Source: Archegozetes longisetosus (taxonomy: Eukaryota > Arthropoda > Arachnida > Sarcoptiformes > Trhypochthoniidae). From it: DNA of 64,000 bases. Below the pieces are notes generated by a model, which did no database searches, had not been told where the DNA came from, and was given only the letters and a program-made list of their open reading frames with translations. The position numbers were made by a program, and so were the translations under genes. This document shows, one piece after another, positions 11,586 through 20,844 of this stretch; position 1 is the stretch's first letter, and every line of letters begins with the position of its first letter. The stretch spans positions 124,001 through 188,000 of the forward strand of contig JAEMBT020000023.1 of assembly GCA_018873245.2 (NCBI GenBank), given 5' to 3'.

Positions 11586-12056
11586 TGTTCAGTTCTGTGT
11601 TTAATGTATAGTATAAATATATCTACGATATCGTTCATTTGTTAAGCGAAAACAACATTAAAACATAGCAATACGGTTTGAAAACCAAGTCTTGCACGAA
11701 AGTGTCTTTTTAGGATTATGATTAGGAACGAGTCATTTCAAAATATAGTTTCAATTTTGTGGTATTTGTTTTACGACTGATGAATGGGCTACATCAGATT
11801 ATTGTGTGAGATTGTTAGATACTGTGACATCCACTATTTGTTTTCCACTCAAATCATTAATTTCATATAAACTGGGATTGTAACAACTCAAAGTAAACAA
11901 ATAACAAGACAGATATTGGAAACAAATCTTTTCCTAATTCTGGGAAGTGATAACTGTTTCTACGGTCAAATTTCTGGCAATCTGAGATCAAGTGTATTTG
12001 TATTATCAAAACTGAAACAAGAATTTGTGGGGAAAAAAATATTGCAAAGCCAATTG

Positions 12057-12265
12057 ACCCAATTAGTCAAGTGGTTTTTTACTCATTTGTAATAAACAGG
12101 ATTCATTATGGATAGCTCAGCATAGCAACAACGGGACATTTACGTTTCTGTAAAATATCCAGTCGTTTGGTGTTGCTGGTTTGCTAGAAAGCAATTTCTG
12201 GCCAGTCATACTAGTAAAGTAATAAAGTTTATTTGTTCAAACATGATTTTGTAACTTTATTTCAC
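12057..12265 (+). repeat. Degenerate type A unit, copy 7
   Basis: Carries the GCTAGAAA/TTTCTGGC hairpin and AATAAAG but has lost the TATA box. It is preceded by a block shared with 3005-3100. Confidence 0.55.
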
Positions 12266-12350
12266 TACGAGATGAAACCAAGAATTTTACACCAACAAGA
12301 TTGGTAAGAAAAGTTTTACTCAATTTCTAGATCTTTCTTTTACTATTAGA

Positions 12351-13103
12351 TTACGGGAAACATAACATTTTATTATATGGATCATTACAATCCTCCAATT
12401 TTGGACAAACAAAATAAATCAGATTTATATACAGTTCAAACGTGGATAGAAATTTTAGTATATCCATAAAAGAGAGTTTTTCCTTTTCAATTATAATTAC
12501 ATTTTCAAATCTAGTTTGCAACTTGTTGATGTCTAAATACTCTTCCAACTGCTTTGATACTACTATTTGTTTGTTTAGTCCTTCTGATTCCTGTGGTGGA
12601 AACTTTACAAGTTGCTCAAACAATAAATCCGTCAGATTGTTGACCAATTCAAATCCAACAATTTGTTGCGATTGAAATTTGTCGTGAATATAGAATATAA
12701 TGTTGTTCTTTTTGTTCATCGCTTCGTCGTACATGTTGTCTAATAAAAGTACATTACTTGAGGATTGGTTAAAATATTCATGCATTAGAAACGAGCATGT
12801 ATAAAACTTGCAAACACTTTTTGGAAAATACATCTTTAGACAATCTATTAAACTGCTCAACAAGTGTGGAAATTGTTGAAATATTTGAAATATAGATATC
12901 AGCACCACATTGATTTCGTTTAGGCTAACATACTTTTCCAGATTTGTTAAATAAAAATTGAAATTTTTTATTAGTATCTTGACATAGTCTTCCCAATTTT
13001 CATAGCTGTCCGACAGTTTTATGCTTATAGCTTTATTGGACTTGAAGTCTAATTCAATTTCGTTTATTTTCATCAAATTAATCAGGCAAAATTTCATCGT
13101 CAT
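12351..13103 (-). CDS. Unknown protein, divergent from pif-3
   Basis: A 250-residue protein that I cannot assign. It is rich in Leu, Asn and Lys, with no signal peptide or membrane segment. Its ATG (minus strand, 13103) overlaps the presumed ATG of pif-3 (plus strand, 13102) in the palindrome CATG at 13101-13104, so the two genes are head to head with no spacer. A second in-frame Met lies two codons in. The arrangement implies that each promoter lies inside the other gene. The intact frame and position next to pif-3 suggest a viral gene. Confidence 0.6.
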   Translation of the reverse strand: MTMKFCLINLMKINEIELDFKSNKAISIKLSDSYENWEDYVKILIKNFNFYLTNLEKYVSLNEINVVLISIFQIFQQFPHLLSSLIDCLKMYFPKSVCKFYTCSFLMHEYFNQSSSNVLLLDNMYDEAMNKKNNIIFYIHDKFQSQQIVGFELVNNLTDLLFEQLVKFPPQESEGLNKQIVVSKQLEEYLDINKLQTRFENVIIIEKEKLSFMDILKFLSTFELYINLIYFVCPKLEDCNDPYNKMLCFP

Positions 13104-13815
13104 GAATAGGCCTTCTGTTCAATTTTTTGACCAGCAATCCGAGTCTCTTCAGACACAATATCCACTCTTTTTTCCAATTTTTCTTCTTCTTATAGCAATA
13201 GTCTTGGTGATTGTTTTTAATGCTACCTTATCAGCAACTTTAATTGCTGAACAGGAACAAAGTCTTTTGTCTGACGAGGTTAAACCTGTTGATTTTGCAA
13301 AACTTGTTGAACTGATACCTAAACAGGATTGCGAAAATATATATATTCCCTGTACAAACAATGCTGATTGCAGGAGACTGTGTAGCCTTTCAAGTGACAT
13401 AAATACAAGAGAATATTTTACGTGTCACAACAATATTTGTTCATCTCAAAAACCGGGAAACATCATCGAAGAAGACAATATCGAAATACAAGATTTAGGC
13501 TGTAATCCCAAACACATGGGATTTTACATTTATGTAGGAGATCCGCGAATTGGTTCGTCGGCATTTACCTGTCTATGCCTCGATAATTATCACAAAGGCG
13601 AAAAATGTGAGGACAAGAAAATTGGAATCTGTGAAAATGGAAACCTGGACGTAGATGTGTTTCGAAACATTCCTTCTCCGCTTGATTGTACTCCGTTTAA
13701 AGATTATCTAGTTGTCAATACAAAGGAACAGTTTCTGTCGAGACAGATTCCCATAACTGTACCAAAAGTTCATGCGGATTTTTTCATAAAAGAAAACTCA
13801 CTGCAAGTTAGGTAA
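13102..13815 (+). CDS. pif-3: Per os infectivity factor 3 (PIF-3)
   Basis: A 237-residue protein with the layout of PIF-3, a conserved envelope protein of occluded naldavirus particles needed for oral infection of midgut cells. A hydrophobic anchor (about residues 22-45) near the N terminus is followed by a cysteine-rich ectodomain. Recognisable pieces are IPCTNNADCRRLC, the motif FTCLCLDNY then GEKCED, and a later GICENGN. The length is near the family's usual 200 or so. The frame is open back to 13021, but the ATG at 13102 places the anchor as expected, so I prefer it. It lies head to head with the unknown gene 12351-13103 and runs tail to tail into the XRN-like gene, nine bases apart. The frame is intact. 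Confidence 0.75.
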   Translation: MNRPSVQFFDQQSESLQTQYPLFFPIFLLLIAIVLVIVFNATLSATLIAEQEQSLLSDEVKPVDFAKLVELIPKQDCENIYIPCTNNADCRRLCSLSSDINTREYFTCHNNICSSQKPGNIIEEDNIEIQDLGCNPKHMGFYIYVGDPRIGSSAFTCLCLDNYHKGEKCEDKKIGICENGNLDVDVFRNIPSPLDCTPFKDYLVVNTKEQFLSRQIPITVPKVHADFFIKENSLQVR

Positions 13816-13823
13816 AAATCAAT

Positions 13824-15902
13824 TCAATTTATTGTATCGTTTAGCTTAATTTTCTTACTTAAACATTTCTCTTTTCGTTCAATTAAATATTCAAATGTTC
13901 TGTCTTTTTCAACCTTTGAAGTAAAGTTACTTCTCAGGAGAATATTGTTGATGATTTGAATTCCTTCATTTTCATGTATGATGCACGGATTCAGATCCTT
14001 GTTTAGGTAGCCCTTTACTTTAAGATCGAATGAAACTTGTTTGGTTTTAAGTTCGTTTTCGAAACTTTCCAGTGCCAACATCATCAGTCTTTGACATTCA
14101 ATTTTCAACAATTTTTTCAGTCCAACGATTAATCTGTTTCTCAGTGCTGTATTCTTGTCAAACAAGTACGGCAGATATTTGATATTGGAAATTTCCAGTA
14201 CATCATCTCCGAAACTTTCAATCTGTTTGTCCCAAATTTCTTTCAGGCTAGGCATACTTTCTATTTCTCTCAAAAAGTTTTTCAAATTTGTATCACTCGG
14301 CTTACAGTTACAGTTTTCGAGACTCATACAATTACAATCGACCTTATCCACAATGCTAATTATTGGTCTGTAATTTAGTAGGAATTCTGCTGTCTTAATA
14401 CCGTCGTCGTCGCCGTCATGCCAGACATCCACAAAACTTTTATAGTAATATGCTAACCAAACATAGCTTTTGAATATTGAGATGAGAATCGAATAATCGG
14501 AACAATGTTTTAGGTAAATGGTTTCCAGTTTGGCCTTATCTTCAATGTACCGAGTGTTTTGCTCGGTGAGTTCATTTTGATTGATACAGGTCAGCACTTG
14601 CTTTTCGCAGGTTCTTATTCTGCACTTTTTTTCATTTGCTATAGAATGCATAACGTTGACCAGATTTTCAAAGTTATTATTCGTGCCAACATTTTGACAG
14701 TCATTCATTAGATCTAGTATCAAATTCCAGTTTTCAAAAGGATTTGAACTTTTCTTTACTCCCTGAATAAAATGAAACTGAAAATCGCATCCCAACAGAA
14801 ACACTACGTTTATAAAGTCGTCGATCCGTATGTTTTGATTGTCGGTCAGGATATTTTTGCTCAGTGCCCTTATATCCCATAGTTTGATATTTTTCATAAA
14901 TGTGAAATTTTCGCCATAGCATATCGAACTGTTAAAGTTTATATTTTCTTCATAACCATTAGACAAGTCGCCATTATTTTCTCTTACTCTATAAATATAA
15001 ATATTTATATCACTTTTGAGTTGGTCAATAACCCCTAATGCTTTGATAACAATGTCGGAGTCAGCCGAATGAACGATTGCGTTTGAAATTGGAAAGTTGA
15101 ACCATCTGTCCAGGCATTTTAGCGAATAAATTGCTTTTTGTTCACCTTCTCCGTCCACCAGTGTTGTATCCTGAACAATTTTCACGTTTTTGATTAGATT
15201 TAACTTGTCATGCTTTTCAATTAACTTGTGAATATAGGTCTGCTCGTCCAAGATTTTGTTTAGCTTGTACTTGATCAGCGAATTGAAATAGCTGTACGGT
15301 GACAGGCTTAGTTTTCCTGCTTGAGCTATTGTATTCAACAGGATTCTAAACAGACACTCGTTTGTGTTTTCCGAATTTGCCGCGTTTATAGTTGACTTGC
15401 AATTTTTATAGTTTTTCAGATAGCTCAGTTGATCATTTCTCCTGGTTTTTTGTGTAGTCCATTTTGCTTTTGGTCCTCGTCCATCGAATGCAAGAATTAT
15501 TCCCAGATTTGCAAACTTTGACTTTAGTTGTTCGTTTCTTTGACTAGACTCGGCATCACTTCCACTGGAGTAGTGTTTTGTCAGTCTACTTGTATAGTAT
15601 GTAAATATACAATTGAATATATTGTTCAGAGTACCTTCAATCATCTCGTCGGCAAGAAAGTTTAGGATTTTGTTTTCAATTTGCTGACAGTCAATATATT
15701 TATTAGTATTCTTATCCCTACATTCTTGTAAGAGCCTATTAACTTTTAAATTAATTGGACATGAGGTATAGTCATAGTTTAGTTTGTAATACAGGAATCC
15801 GCTAATATCGAATATAAAGCAATTGGCGTCTATATCTGCAATATTCAACAGGCTTCGATTGAAACTATAGTTTAAAACTTGCCAACACTTGTCGATGCCC
15901 AT
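13824..15902 (-). CDS. XRN-type 5'-3' exoribonuclease
   Basis: A 692-residue protein related to the XRN1/XRN2 catalytic region, which degrades 5'-monophosphorylated RNA. Visible conserved blocks are the N-terminal acidic site CFIFDISG (about 28-35), FDGRGPKAKW (139-148) with the basic QKTRR (151-155), GEGEQK (251-256), HSADSDIVIK (278-287) and FLLGCDFQFH (368-377). These match the metal-binding acidic residues and the basic 5'-phosphate pocket of the family. The C-terminal half is divergent and much shorter than in cellular XRN1. It is intronless and lies between pif-3 and unknown viral-type ORFs. A likely role is RNA turnover or host mRNA decay (inference). No break is seen. Confidence 0.75.
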   Translation of the reverse strand: MGIDKCWQVLNYSFNRSLLNIADIDANCFIFDISGFLYYKLNYDYTSCPINLKVNRLLQECRDKNTNKYIDCQQIENKILNFLADEMIEGTLNNIFNCIFTYYTSRLTKHYSSGSDAESSQRNEQLKSKFANLGIILAFDGRGPKAKWTTQKTRRNDQLSYLKNYKNCKSTINAANSENTNECLFRILLNTIAQAGKLSLSPYSYFNSLIKYKLNKILDEQTYIHKLIEKHDKLNLIKNVKIVQDTTLVDGEGEQKAIYSLKCLDRWFNFPISNAIVHSADSDIVIKALGVIDQLKSDINIYIYRVRENNGDLSNGYEENINFNSSICYGENFTFMKNIKLWDIRALSKNILTDNQNIRIDDFINVVFLLGCDFQFHFIQGVKKSSNPFENWNLILDLMNDCQNVGTNNNFENLVNVMHSIANEKKCRIRTCEKQVLTCINQNELTEQNTRYIEDKAKLETIYLKHCSDYSILISIFKSYVWLAYYYKSFVDVWHDGDDDGIKTAEFLLNYRPIISIVDKVDCNCMSLENCNCKPSDTNLKNFLREIESMPSLKEIWDKQIESFGDDVLEISNIKYLPYLFDKNTALRNRLIVGLKKLLKIECQRLMMLALESFENELKTKQVSFDLKVKGYLNKDLNPCIIHENEGIQIINNILLRSNFTSKVEKDRTFEYLIERKEKCLSKKIKLNDTIN

Positions 15903-15921
15903 TTTGTTTGTCTCTATTTTA

Positions 15922-16320
15922 TTAGTTAACTTCCAAACTAATTGCTTCGTAAATTTTGTTGAAGACTTTTCTTACTTTCTCCTCGTAGAAATCACTCTGC
16001 CTTATATAGGGATATAAAGACACCAGGTATGGAACATATCTTTCATAGTTTTCTTTTTGCATTAGATTTTTAATAGATTCCAAAATTGCCTTATCACAAT
16101 CTGGAAAATGTTCTTTAAAATGTAGTTTTATAATTGCGACCTGCTTTCTTATCAACGCTTCGTCTGATAAGACTTTATACAGCTCACTATAAATATCGTT
16201 TCCCATCAGAAATGCGCACGAGCTTACTTTGTCGAGTAGCCTATCGGTATATATAATATAGTAGATATTATTTAACCCAATTCTTATATATTCGTAGATT
16301 ACTTCATTTATAGCTTCCAT
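15922..16320 (-). CDS. Unknown 132-residue protein
   Basis: A small soluble protein of unknown family, mostly helical by composition. It ends 20 bases before the XRN-like gene on the same strand, so the two may be co-transcribed. The minus-strand leader reads AAATAAATAAAAATCGAA before the ATG. The similar AAATAAAT phrase precedes several other starts (22286, 34492, 38192) and might be a viral promoter element. Confidence 0.6.
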   Translation of the reverse strand: MEAINEVIYEYIRIGLNNIYYIIYTDRLLDKVSSCAFLMGNDIYSELYKVLSDEALIRKQVAIIKLHFKEHFPDCDKAILESIKNLMQKENYERYVPYLVSLYPYIRQSDFYEEKVRKVFNKIYEAISLEVN

Positions 16321-16367
16321 TTCGATTTTTATTTATTTTATTTATTATATTTGTTATATTATTTGCA

Positions 16368-17141
16368 ATGGGTTTACAGCCAGAGATTGCTCTTTCGTTT
16401 GGCTTAACAAAGAACATTCGTTCACATGACTTTCCATATGTCATGTATGAATGTACGATTTGTGTGTCGGCTGATAAAAAAGTCATCAGAACGTATCACT
16501 TTATTACACATACGGAAACCCTATTGCGCGACATTAGAAGGAAGGATAGAAAGAATCATATATTCTATAGGAAAAATAATTGCTTTACAACATGTCCCAA
16601 TTTAGTCTATAAACTATTTGAGAAACTGTTCTTCGTCTGCTCAATCACTAGATCATTTGAAGATTTAACCATGCTGGTCAGCAACACTAGTGTCGATAAT
16701 CTAGATGCTACTGTTGAAAATCGAAATTCTCCCGATCTAATTGTCAATAAGGTTCCAATAGTCTTGGTTGCGAATAATAGCTCAAATTTCAACTTTTGTC
16801 TACAATATTTTACAATCAACTTTGCCGCAGAATTCAAGTCAGTGTTGGCTTCAAATTTCGATATTGTCTGGGGAAAAATTAACAAAGAGTCTATTCTCGA
16901 TGAAAAATTTGGAAACGATTCGGCTACAAGCGTTGACAAAGAGGATCAAGATCAATATTATAAATCAATGCTATTTAGATGTTTAGACTATTGCTTTATT
17001 CATAGGACTTTCAACTATCTAACAGATTGTCACTTAAAGTCTATTGATGATTGTTCAAAATATTTTACTTCGGTTAGAATTTGTTCAAAAGGAAGAATTA
17101 ATTTGTACAAATCTATTTACTATATATCAGACTCTGATTAA
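16368..17141 (+). CDS. Unknown 257-residue protein
   Basis: Not recognised. It contains several Cys and His residues (a YECTICVS stretch at about 28-35) but no clear zinc-finger pattern. It starts 47 bases from the divergent ATG at 16320 and overlaps the end of the PIF-2-like gene by 29 bases tail to tail. The frame is intact and the start is the only good ATG. Confidence 0.6.
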   Translation: MGLQPEIALSFGLTKNIRSHDFPYVMYECTICVSADKKVIRTYHFITHTETLLRDIRRKDRKNHIFYRKNNCFTTCPNLVYKLFEKLFFVCSITRSFEDLTMLVSNTSVDNLDATVENRNSPDLIVNKVPIVLVANNSSNFNFCLQYFTINFAAEFKSVLASNFDIVWGKINKESILDEKFGNDSATSVDKEDQDQYYKSMLFRCLDYCFIHRTFNYLTDCHLKSIDDCSKYFTSVRICSKGRINLYKSIYYISDSD

Positions 17142-17976
17142 AGTTTTTCGAGTTCTCCAAATCGACAATTAAACTTGTTTCTCCCGAAGTTATAGTCGTT
17201 CCAAACTTTACATTAATCTTAAATGGATAACAGTCAATATTTCCCGTTTCATATTCCTTAAAACAGTAGGGAATCGAAGAATCGCCAACAGTGTTTCCAT
17301 TGTTGCCGTATTGCAGTTGCAGTGGGTTATTCTTTGATCTGCACTTTCTTTGGCCATTTACATACGGTGTCTTGTAATCTATTGGACATCTCGAACATTT
17401 AGAAATTGCATCCTCGGGGTTTTCTCTGCTAAACGATGAGTTTAGACTTGTATCCTTAAAGTTACAGTTACAAGCAGCTTGATTCCAATCGTATCCGATT
17501 AGTAGATCATTATTTGGTGGAAGGCATATATTCTGATTGCAAACATAAGGATTGTATGGTAAGTCTATTAGGGCATTGTTGTAATTATCCTTGGCAATGC
17601 TACAATTGCATCTGAATCGTAGACTTCCATCGGGTAGTCTTTCGTCAAAGTTTGGCCTGAATCTTATACTCTTGATGTCAAACATACGATTTTCTTTGTA
17701 GTCCCATAAGGGTGCTGTTCTACTTTTGGCATGTATAGATCTACAGGCAACCAATTGGCTTCCATCTTCTCCTCCCCATATATGTGGTTCTAGAACATGG
17801 CACTTCCAACCTAAATCCGTAAATATGGGTACTGCTGTAAACTGATTACAAGTTAGTTGATTTAAATTTTCTGGAACACAATAGTTGCCCGGACCCTTGA
17901 GTTTTTTTCCATTAACAATTAAATAATCCTCCTTACTGTACAGGTTAATAAATTCAAAGCCGTCTAGTCCACCCAT
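17113..17976 (-). CDS. PIF-2-like (or PIF-1) protein, C-terminal ORF
   Basis: A 287-residue cysteine-rich protein resembling the ectodomain of the per os infectivity factors PIF-1 and PIF-2. The pattern includes GNYCVPENLN, a cysteine followed by GWKC, the motif WGGEDGSQLVAC, RCNCS, a proline/cysteine stretch and CSRCP. No N-terminal anchor is present in this ORF. The anchor is in the upstream ORF 17976-18311, and the two overlap in TAATG. Together they would have about the length of PIF-2 (around 390). I favour PIF-2, but PIF-1 is possible. The split may be a frameshift within one gene or stop-start coupled translation. Confidence 0.6.
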   Translation of the reverse strand: MGGLDGFEFINLYSKEDYLIVNGKKLKGPGNYCVPENLNQLTCNQFTAVPIFTDLGWKCHVLEPHIWGGEDGSQLVACRSIHAKSRTAPLWDYKENRMFDIKSIRFRPNFDERLPDGSLRFRCNCSIAKDNYNNALIDLPYNPYVCNQNICLPPNNDLLIGYDWNQAACNCNFKDTSLNSSFSRENPEDAISKCSRCPIDYKTPYVNGQRKCRSKNNPLQLQYGNNGNTVGDSSIPYCFKEYETGNIDCYPFKINVKFGTTITSGETSLIVDLENSKNFNQSLIYSK

Positions 17977-18311
17977 TATTGCCTTACAATTTTTCCATAC
18001 TTTTCCAATTCCTTGTCAGTAACTGTATAGCCTCCATGAGAGGCTACAATAAATTTACCCGAGCCTGAAGTTGGTAGTGATTCTGGGTCGATATTTACTG
18101 TCGGCAATGCACCCAATATATTGGAATTTCTGAATCTTTTAACGACCTCATTGTACCGTTCTACATTTAGCTTTCGTTTTTCATCTTCTTGAATTATATC
18201 GGAAAATGTAATCTTTGGAATATAATAATAGCTATACACGAAAATTGTAACCAACACAATGATGAGAAACATAAAGATGTTCATAAATCGCCTTGACTGA
18301 ATATAGGCCAT
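17976..18311 (-). CDS. N-terminal part of the PIF-2-like gene, membrane anchor
   Basis: 111 residues with one strong membrane segment (about residues 10-30) and a short basic N terminus, typical of the uncleaved sorting anchor at the start of envelope PIF proteins. After the anchor it is polar, with the phrase ASHGGYTV near the end. It terminates in TAATG, where the next ORF begins. I interpret it as the start of the same PIF gene. A separate small membrane protein is the alternative. Confidence 0.55.
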   Translation of the reverse strand: MAYIQSRRFMNIFMFLIIVLVTIFVYSYYYIPKITFSDIIQEDEKRKLNVERYNEVVKRFRNSNILGALPTVNIDPESLPTSGSGKFIVASHGGYTVTDKELEKYGKIVRQ

Positions 18312-18499
18312 TTTCGAAAAAGTGATAAATTATTTTTTTATACTTGTGTTGACTAATCAGAAACCAGGAAGAGATTTACTCGAAATGGAAATAATTAAAA
18401 ATAAACTTCTAAAAGATAAGACTAGTAATAAAACGAAGCGGCTTTAATATATTGCGGTTGTTATAACTCTTTATCAAACCCTATTGGGAAGTATAAAAG

Positions 18500-18895
18500 A
18501 TGAGCGATATTGATCATTTGATTAAAGTGTTTATTACGAAAAATTCGCTTCTACACATTGAAAGTATTTCTATATACAACAAGCTTTTAACAAAAGCAAT
18601 ACAAGTATTGTTTCTAGTTGATGGTAAGCCCTCTTATACATCGCCTCTAGTCGACTTACACATAAATTGTATTTGTGATTTTATTGCAGAAAAGTCCAAT
18701 TTTCGTATAATTGTTTTGTGCGACACAACTAAATGTTCTCACAAGTTGTGTAAAAAAATTGAAAATACTAGTGACATCACGCAACATATTGAAACTTCCA
18801 ATATTCTATATACATTGTTTGGAGTTCGGGCTGGTGAGCATTTTTATGAAGTTTTTGAAGATAAATTTGTTTTATGTAAATATATTGGCAGATAA
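18500..18895 (+). CDS. Unknown 131-residue protein
   Basis: Not recognised. A TATAAAA string lies just before the ATG (18492-18498). The next ORF starts 11 bases downstream on the same strand. It contains four cysteines in the middle region (a CDTTKC stretch) without a clear motif. Confidence 0.55.
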   Translation: MSDIDHLIKVFITKNSLLHIESISIYNKLLTKAIQVLFLVDGKPSYTSPLVDLHINCICDFIAEKSNFRIIVLCDTTKCSHKLCKKIENTSDITQHIETSNILYTLFGVRAGEHFYEVFEDKFVLCKYIGR

Positions 18896-18906
18896 TTTCC
18901 ACAAAT

Positions 18907-19641
18907 ATGGGTACCGTTGACTTTAACAATTCGCTAAACACTCCAACATTTTCGAATCAAGATGACCAACAACAACACAGTATATCTTCGGATCAGGGCG
19001 ATATATCTGATTTAATGGTAATCCCCAACATTAATAGTAATCATACTGAAGCACAATCCGAAGCTTTCAAAAATGAATTCGCTTTCAATACATGTCATTG
19101 GATAGAAGAGGCTAATAATGATCCATCTAATACCAATATTCTTATTAAGGTTGTTGATACTGATACTGGTAAAGTTCCATATTTTACGTATTATGAATCC
19201 TTTAAATATATTAATCAAGAAAAGTTTATCGATTTTGTAAAAATTGTTGTGCACTATGAAAATGTACCCAAACTGCTCAACTTTACAATTTCACTAGTCA
19301 CTAGTTATGACTATTCCAATTTTATTTGGAGATCAAACATTGAACTGAATATTCTAGCTAAAGTTGACGACGACAAAACGGAACAACACTTGTTGGGTCC
19401 TTATATTCCATCGTGTGATGCCAATTTTTGCAACATTTTTAATTTTGCTACTGAAATTATTAATACCTACAGGTCAACTCCAAATATTTCAATACGAGAT
19501 TGTTCCCAAAAATTTATGATACTAAAGAGTAATTTGTATAAATGTTTTGTAAACACCTTGTCTAGAGTAATTATGGATTCTCAGGACAATGGTTTAATCC
19601 TTCAAACTATTCTCAATCTAAATAACATGAATTTAGACTAA
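18907..19641 (+). CDS. Unknown 244-residue protein
   Basis: Not recognised. The N-terminal 60 residues are polar and disordered (Asn/Gln/Ser/Asp). The rest looks folded. It has no membrane segment and follows the 131-residue ORF by 11 bases, so the pair may share a transcript. Confidence 0.55.
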   Translation: MGTVDFNNSLNTPTFSNQDDQQQHSISSDQGDISDLMVIPNINSNHTEAQSEAFKNEFAFNTCHWIEEANNDPSNTNILIKVVDTDTGKVPYFTYYESFKYINQEKFIDFVKIVVHYENVPKLLNFTISLVTSYDYSNFIWRSNIELNILAKVDDDKTEQHLLGPYIPSCDANFCNIFNFATEIINTYRSTPNISIRDCSQKFMILKSNLYKCFVNTLSRVIMDSQDNGLILQTILNLNNMNLD

Positions 19642-20300
19642 CTATAAAATCAAATGTACTTACTTGATAAATTTGGGAAAATAACAGTAAAATTTTTCAA
19701 ACTTTTTTGAATTTAGTCAACTAACCACCAGTTTTATCTTGTAAATTTGTGTGGATTTTGGTCAGCAATTTTGCATTTTGTTTAAATAACACCAAAATTA
19801 TTTCACTCAAATACAACGCATTGTTACACATAAAATTTAGAATAATTGGTTAATTATTTATCTTTTTTTCGAGCTGTATCCTGTTCGTTTGCAGTTTTGT
19901 GTAAATAATCATAAAATCTCACACACTTTGGTAAATAACCACTTTGTTAGTCTATCTTTTGAGATTTTTAAACACCTGTTCAGTGACACAAATTTTTGTT
20001 ATTCCAATAATTTTTCAGTTAGATAATCTTTTATATCTCAAACTTATTAAATAAATACAATGGGTTTCTCGTTATTTTATCAGATAAATCTATGGTTATT
20101 GAAATAATTTTTTCTCTATAATAGGCTAACTATATAAATTACTCACAGTGCTAAAAAATTATTCGAATAATTGTCGCCCGATAAATATACTGTTTCTAAA
20201 ATAATTTTCTATACTTGCCGTTTAACAGTTTCGTTAGATTCTCTTTTTTCTACATTTTCTCGTTTTTGTTAGACTAACAATTGTCGCTATTAATTTGAGC
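19642..20300. other. Gene-free AT-rich spacer with repeated TAAATAAC phrase
   Basis: The longest non-coding stretch inside the first dense block. Phrases of the type GTTTAAATAACACC, GTGTAAATAATC and GGTAAATAACCAC occur several times between 19770 and 19950. No gene is seen. It could be a promoter cluster or a homologous-repeat/origin-like region, but nothing proves it. Confidence 0.35.
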
Positions 20301-20831
20301 ATGTTAAAATCACTATACCGTTTTTTCTACATAAATTTTAATGGAAATCACAAAGAGTTTGCAATTCAATTGTCTAAGGAAGTTTATCAAGTTTTGTCAA
20401 AAAACAACATTGATTCGCCAAACATTTGTCAAGATTTGGACTTTTCAAAGTCTTTCAAGTTTCTATTTGAAAAACCATTGGAAGACATTAGAAAAATTGT
20501 CTTTGAATTTCGGAAAAAGACAAACTCTGGCTTTACCAAATACGAAGACCTGATTAATAGTAGACAAGATATCTTGGTTCTGCCGTTGGGATTTTATTAT
20601 TCGGCTCAGAGTTCTAATCCAATATTTCGTTTCAACTTTATTACCGAAATCCTTATTCCACTTTTATTGAATCATTTTAAAAAGATTGAAGTAATATACT
20701 TTCCATATCTAAATTTTGTGTCACTTGATAATAGAAACAAACTTTTCTATAAATATGACAAGCTACTAATTTATTATTCAGATGAGTTTCTTATACTTGA
20801 ACTTAATCCACTGAAAAGAAAACGCAATTAA
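20301..20831 (+). CDS. Unknown 176-residue protein
   Basis: Not recognised. The ATG at 20301 is the first true start. A slightly longer frame would need TTG. It contains a hydrophobic region at about residues 94-120 that could be a buried helix. It is followed after 13 bases by the Ulp1-like protease on the same strand. Confidence 0.55.
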   Translation: MLKSLYRFFYINFNGNHKEFAIQLSKEVYQVLSKNNIDSPNICQDLDFSKSFKFLFEKPLEDIRKIVFEFRKKTNSGFTKYEDLINSRQDILVLPLGFYYSAQSSNPIFRFNFITEILIPLLLNHFKKIEVIYFPYLNFVSLDNRNKLFYKYDKLLIYYSDEFLILELNPLKRKRN

Positions 20832-20844
20832 CTGTTCCTTTTCC

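Larger units (their letters stand above)
2520..12350. repeat. 10-kb repeat-rich, gene-poor region
   Basis: No ORF here carries recognisable protein features. The short ORFs fall inside repeats and are not conserved between copies. The region is a mosaic of TATA-hairpin-polyA units (listed separately), their upstream blocks (CGAGATAGAGTTGTTTT followed by GGAATTTGGATTT), internal duplications, and FB1/FB2 foldback pieces at 8338-8830. A block near 3005-3100 (CCCAATTAGCCAAG to GGGACATTTACG-like) recurs at 12057-12145. The pattern suggests repeated insertion and recombination of one LTR-like family. Confidence 0.6.

Noticed and set aside
14155-14922. ORFs over the XRN gene on the other strand or frame (14155+, 14734-)
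   Set aside because: Shadows of the 692-residue gene without motifs of their own.
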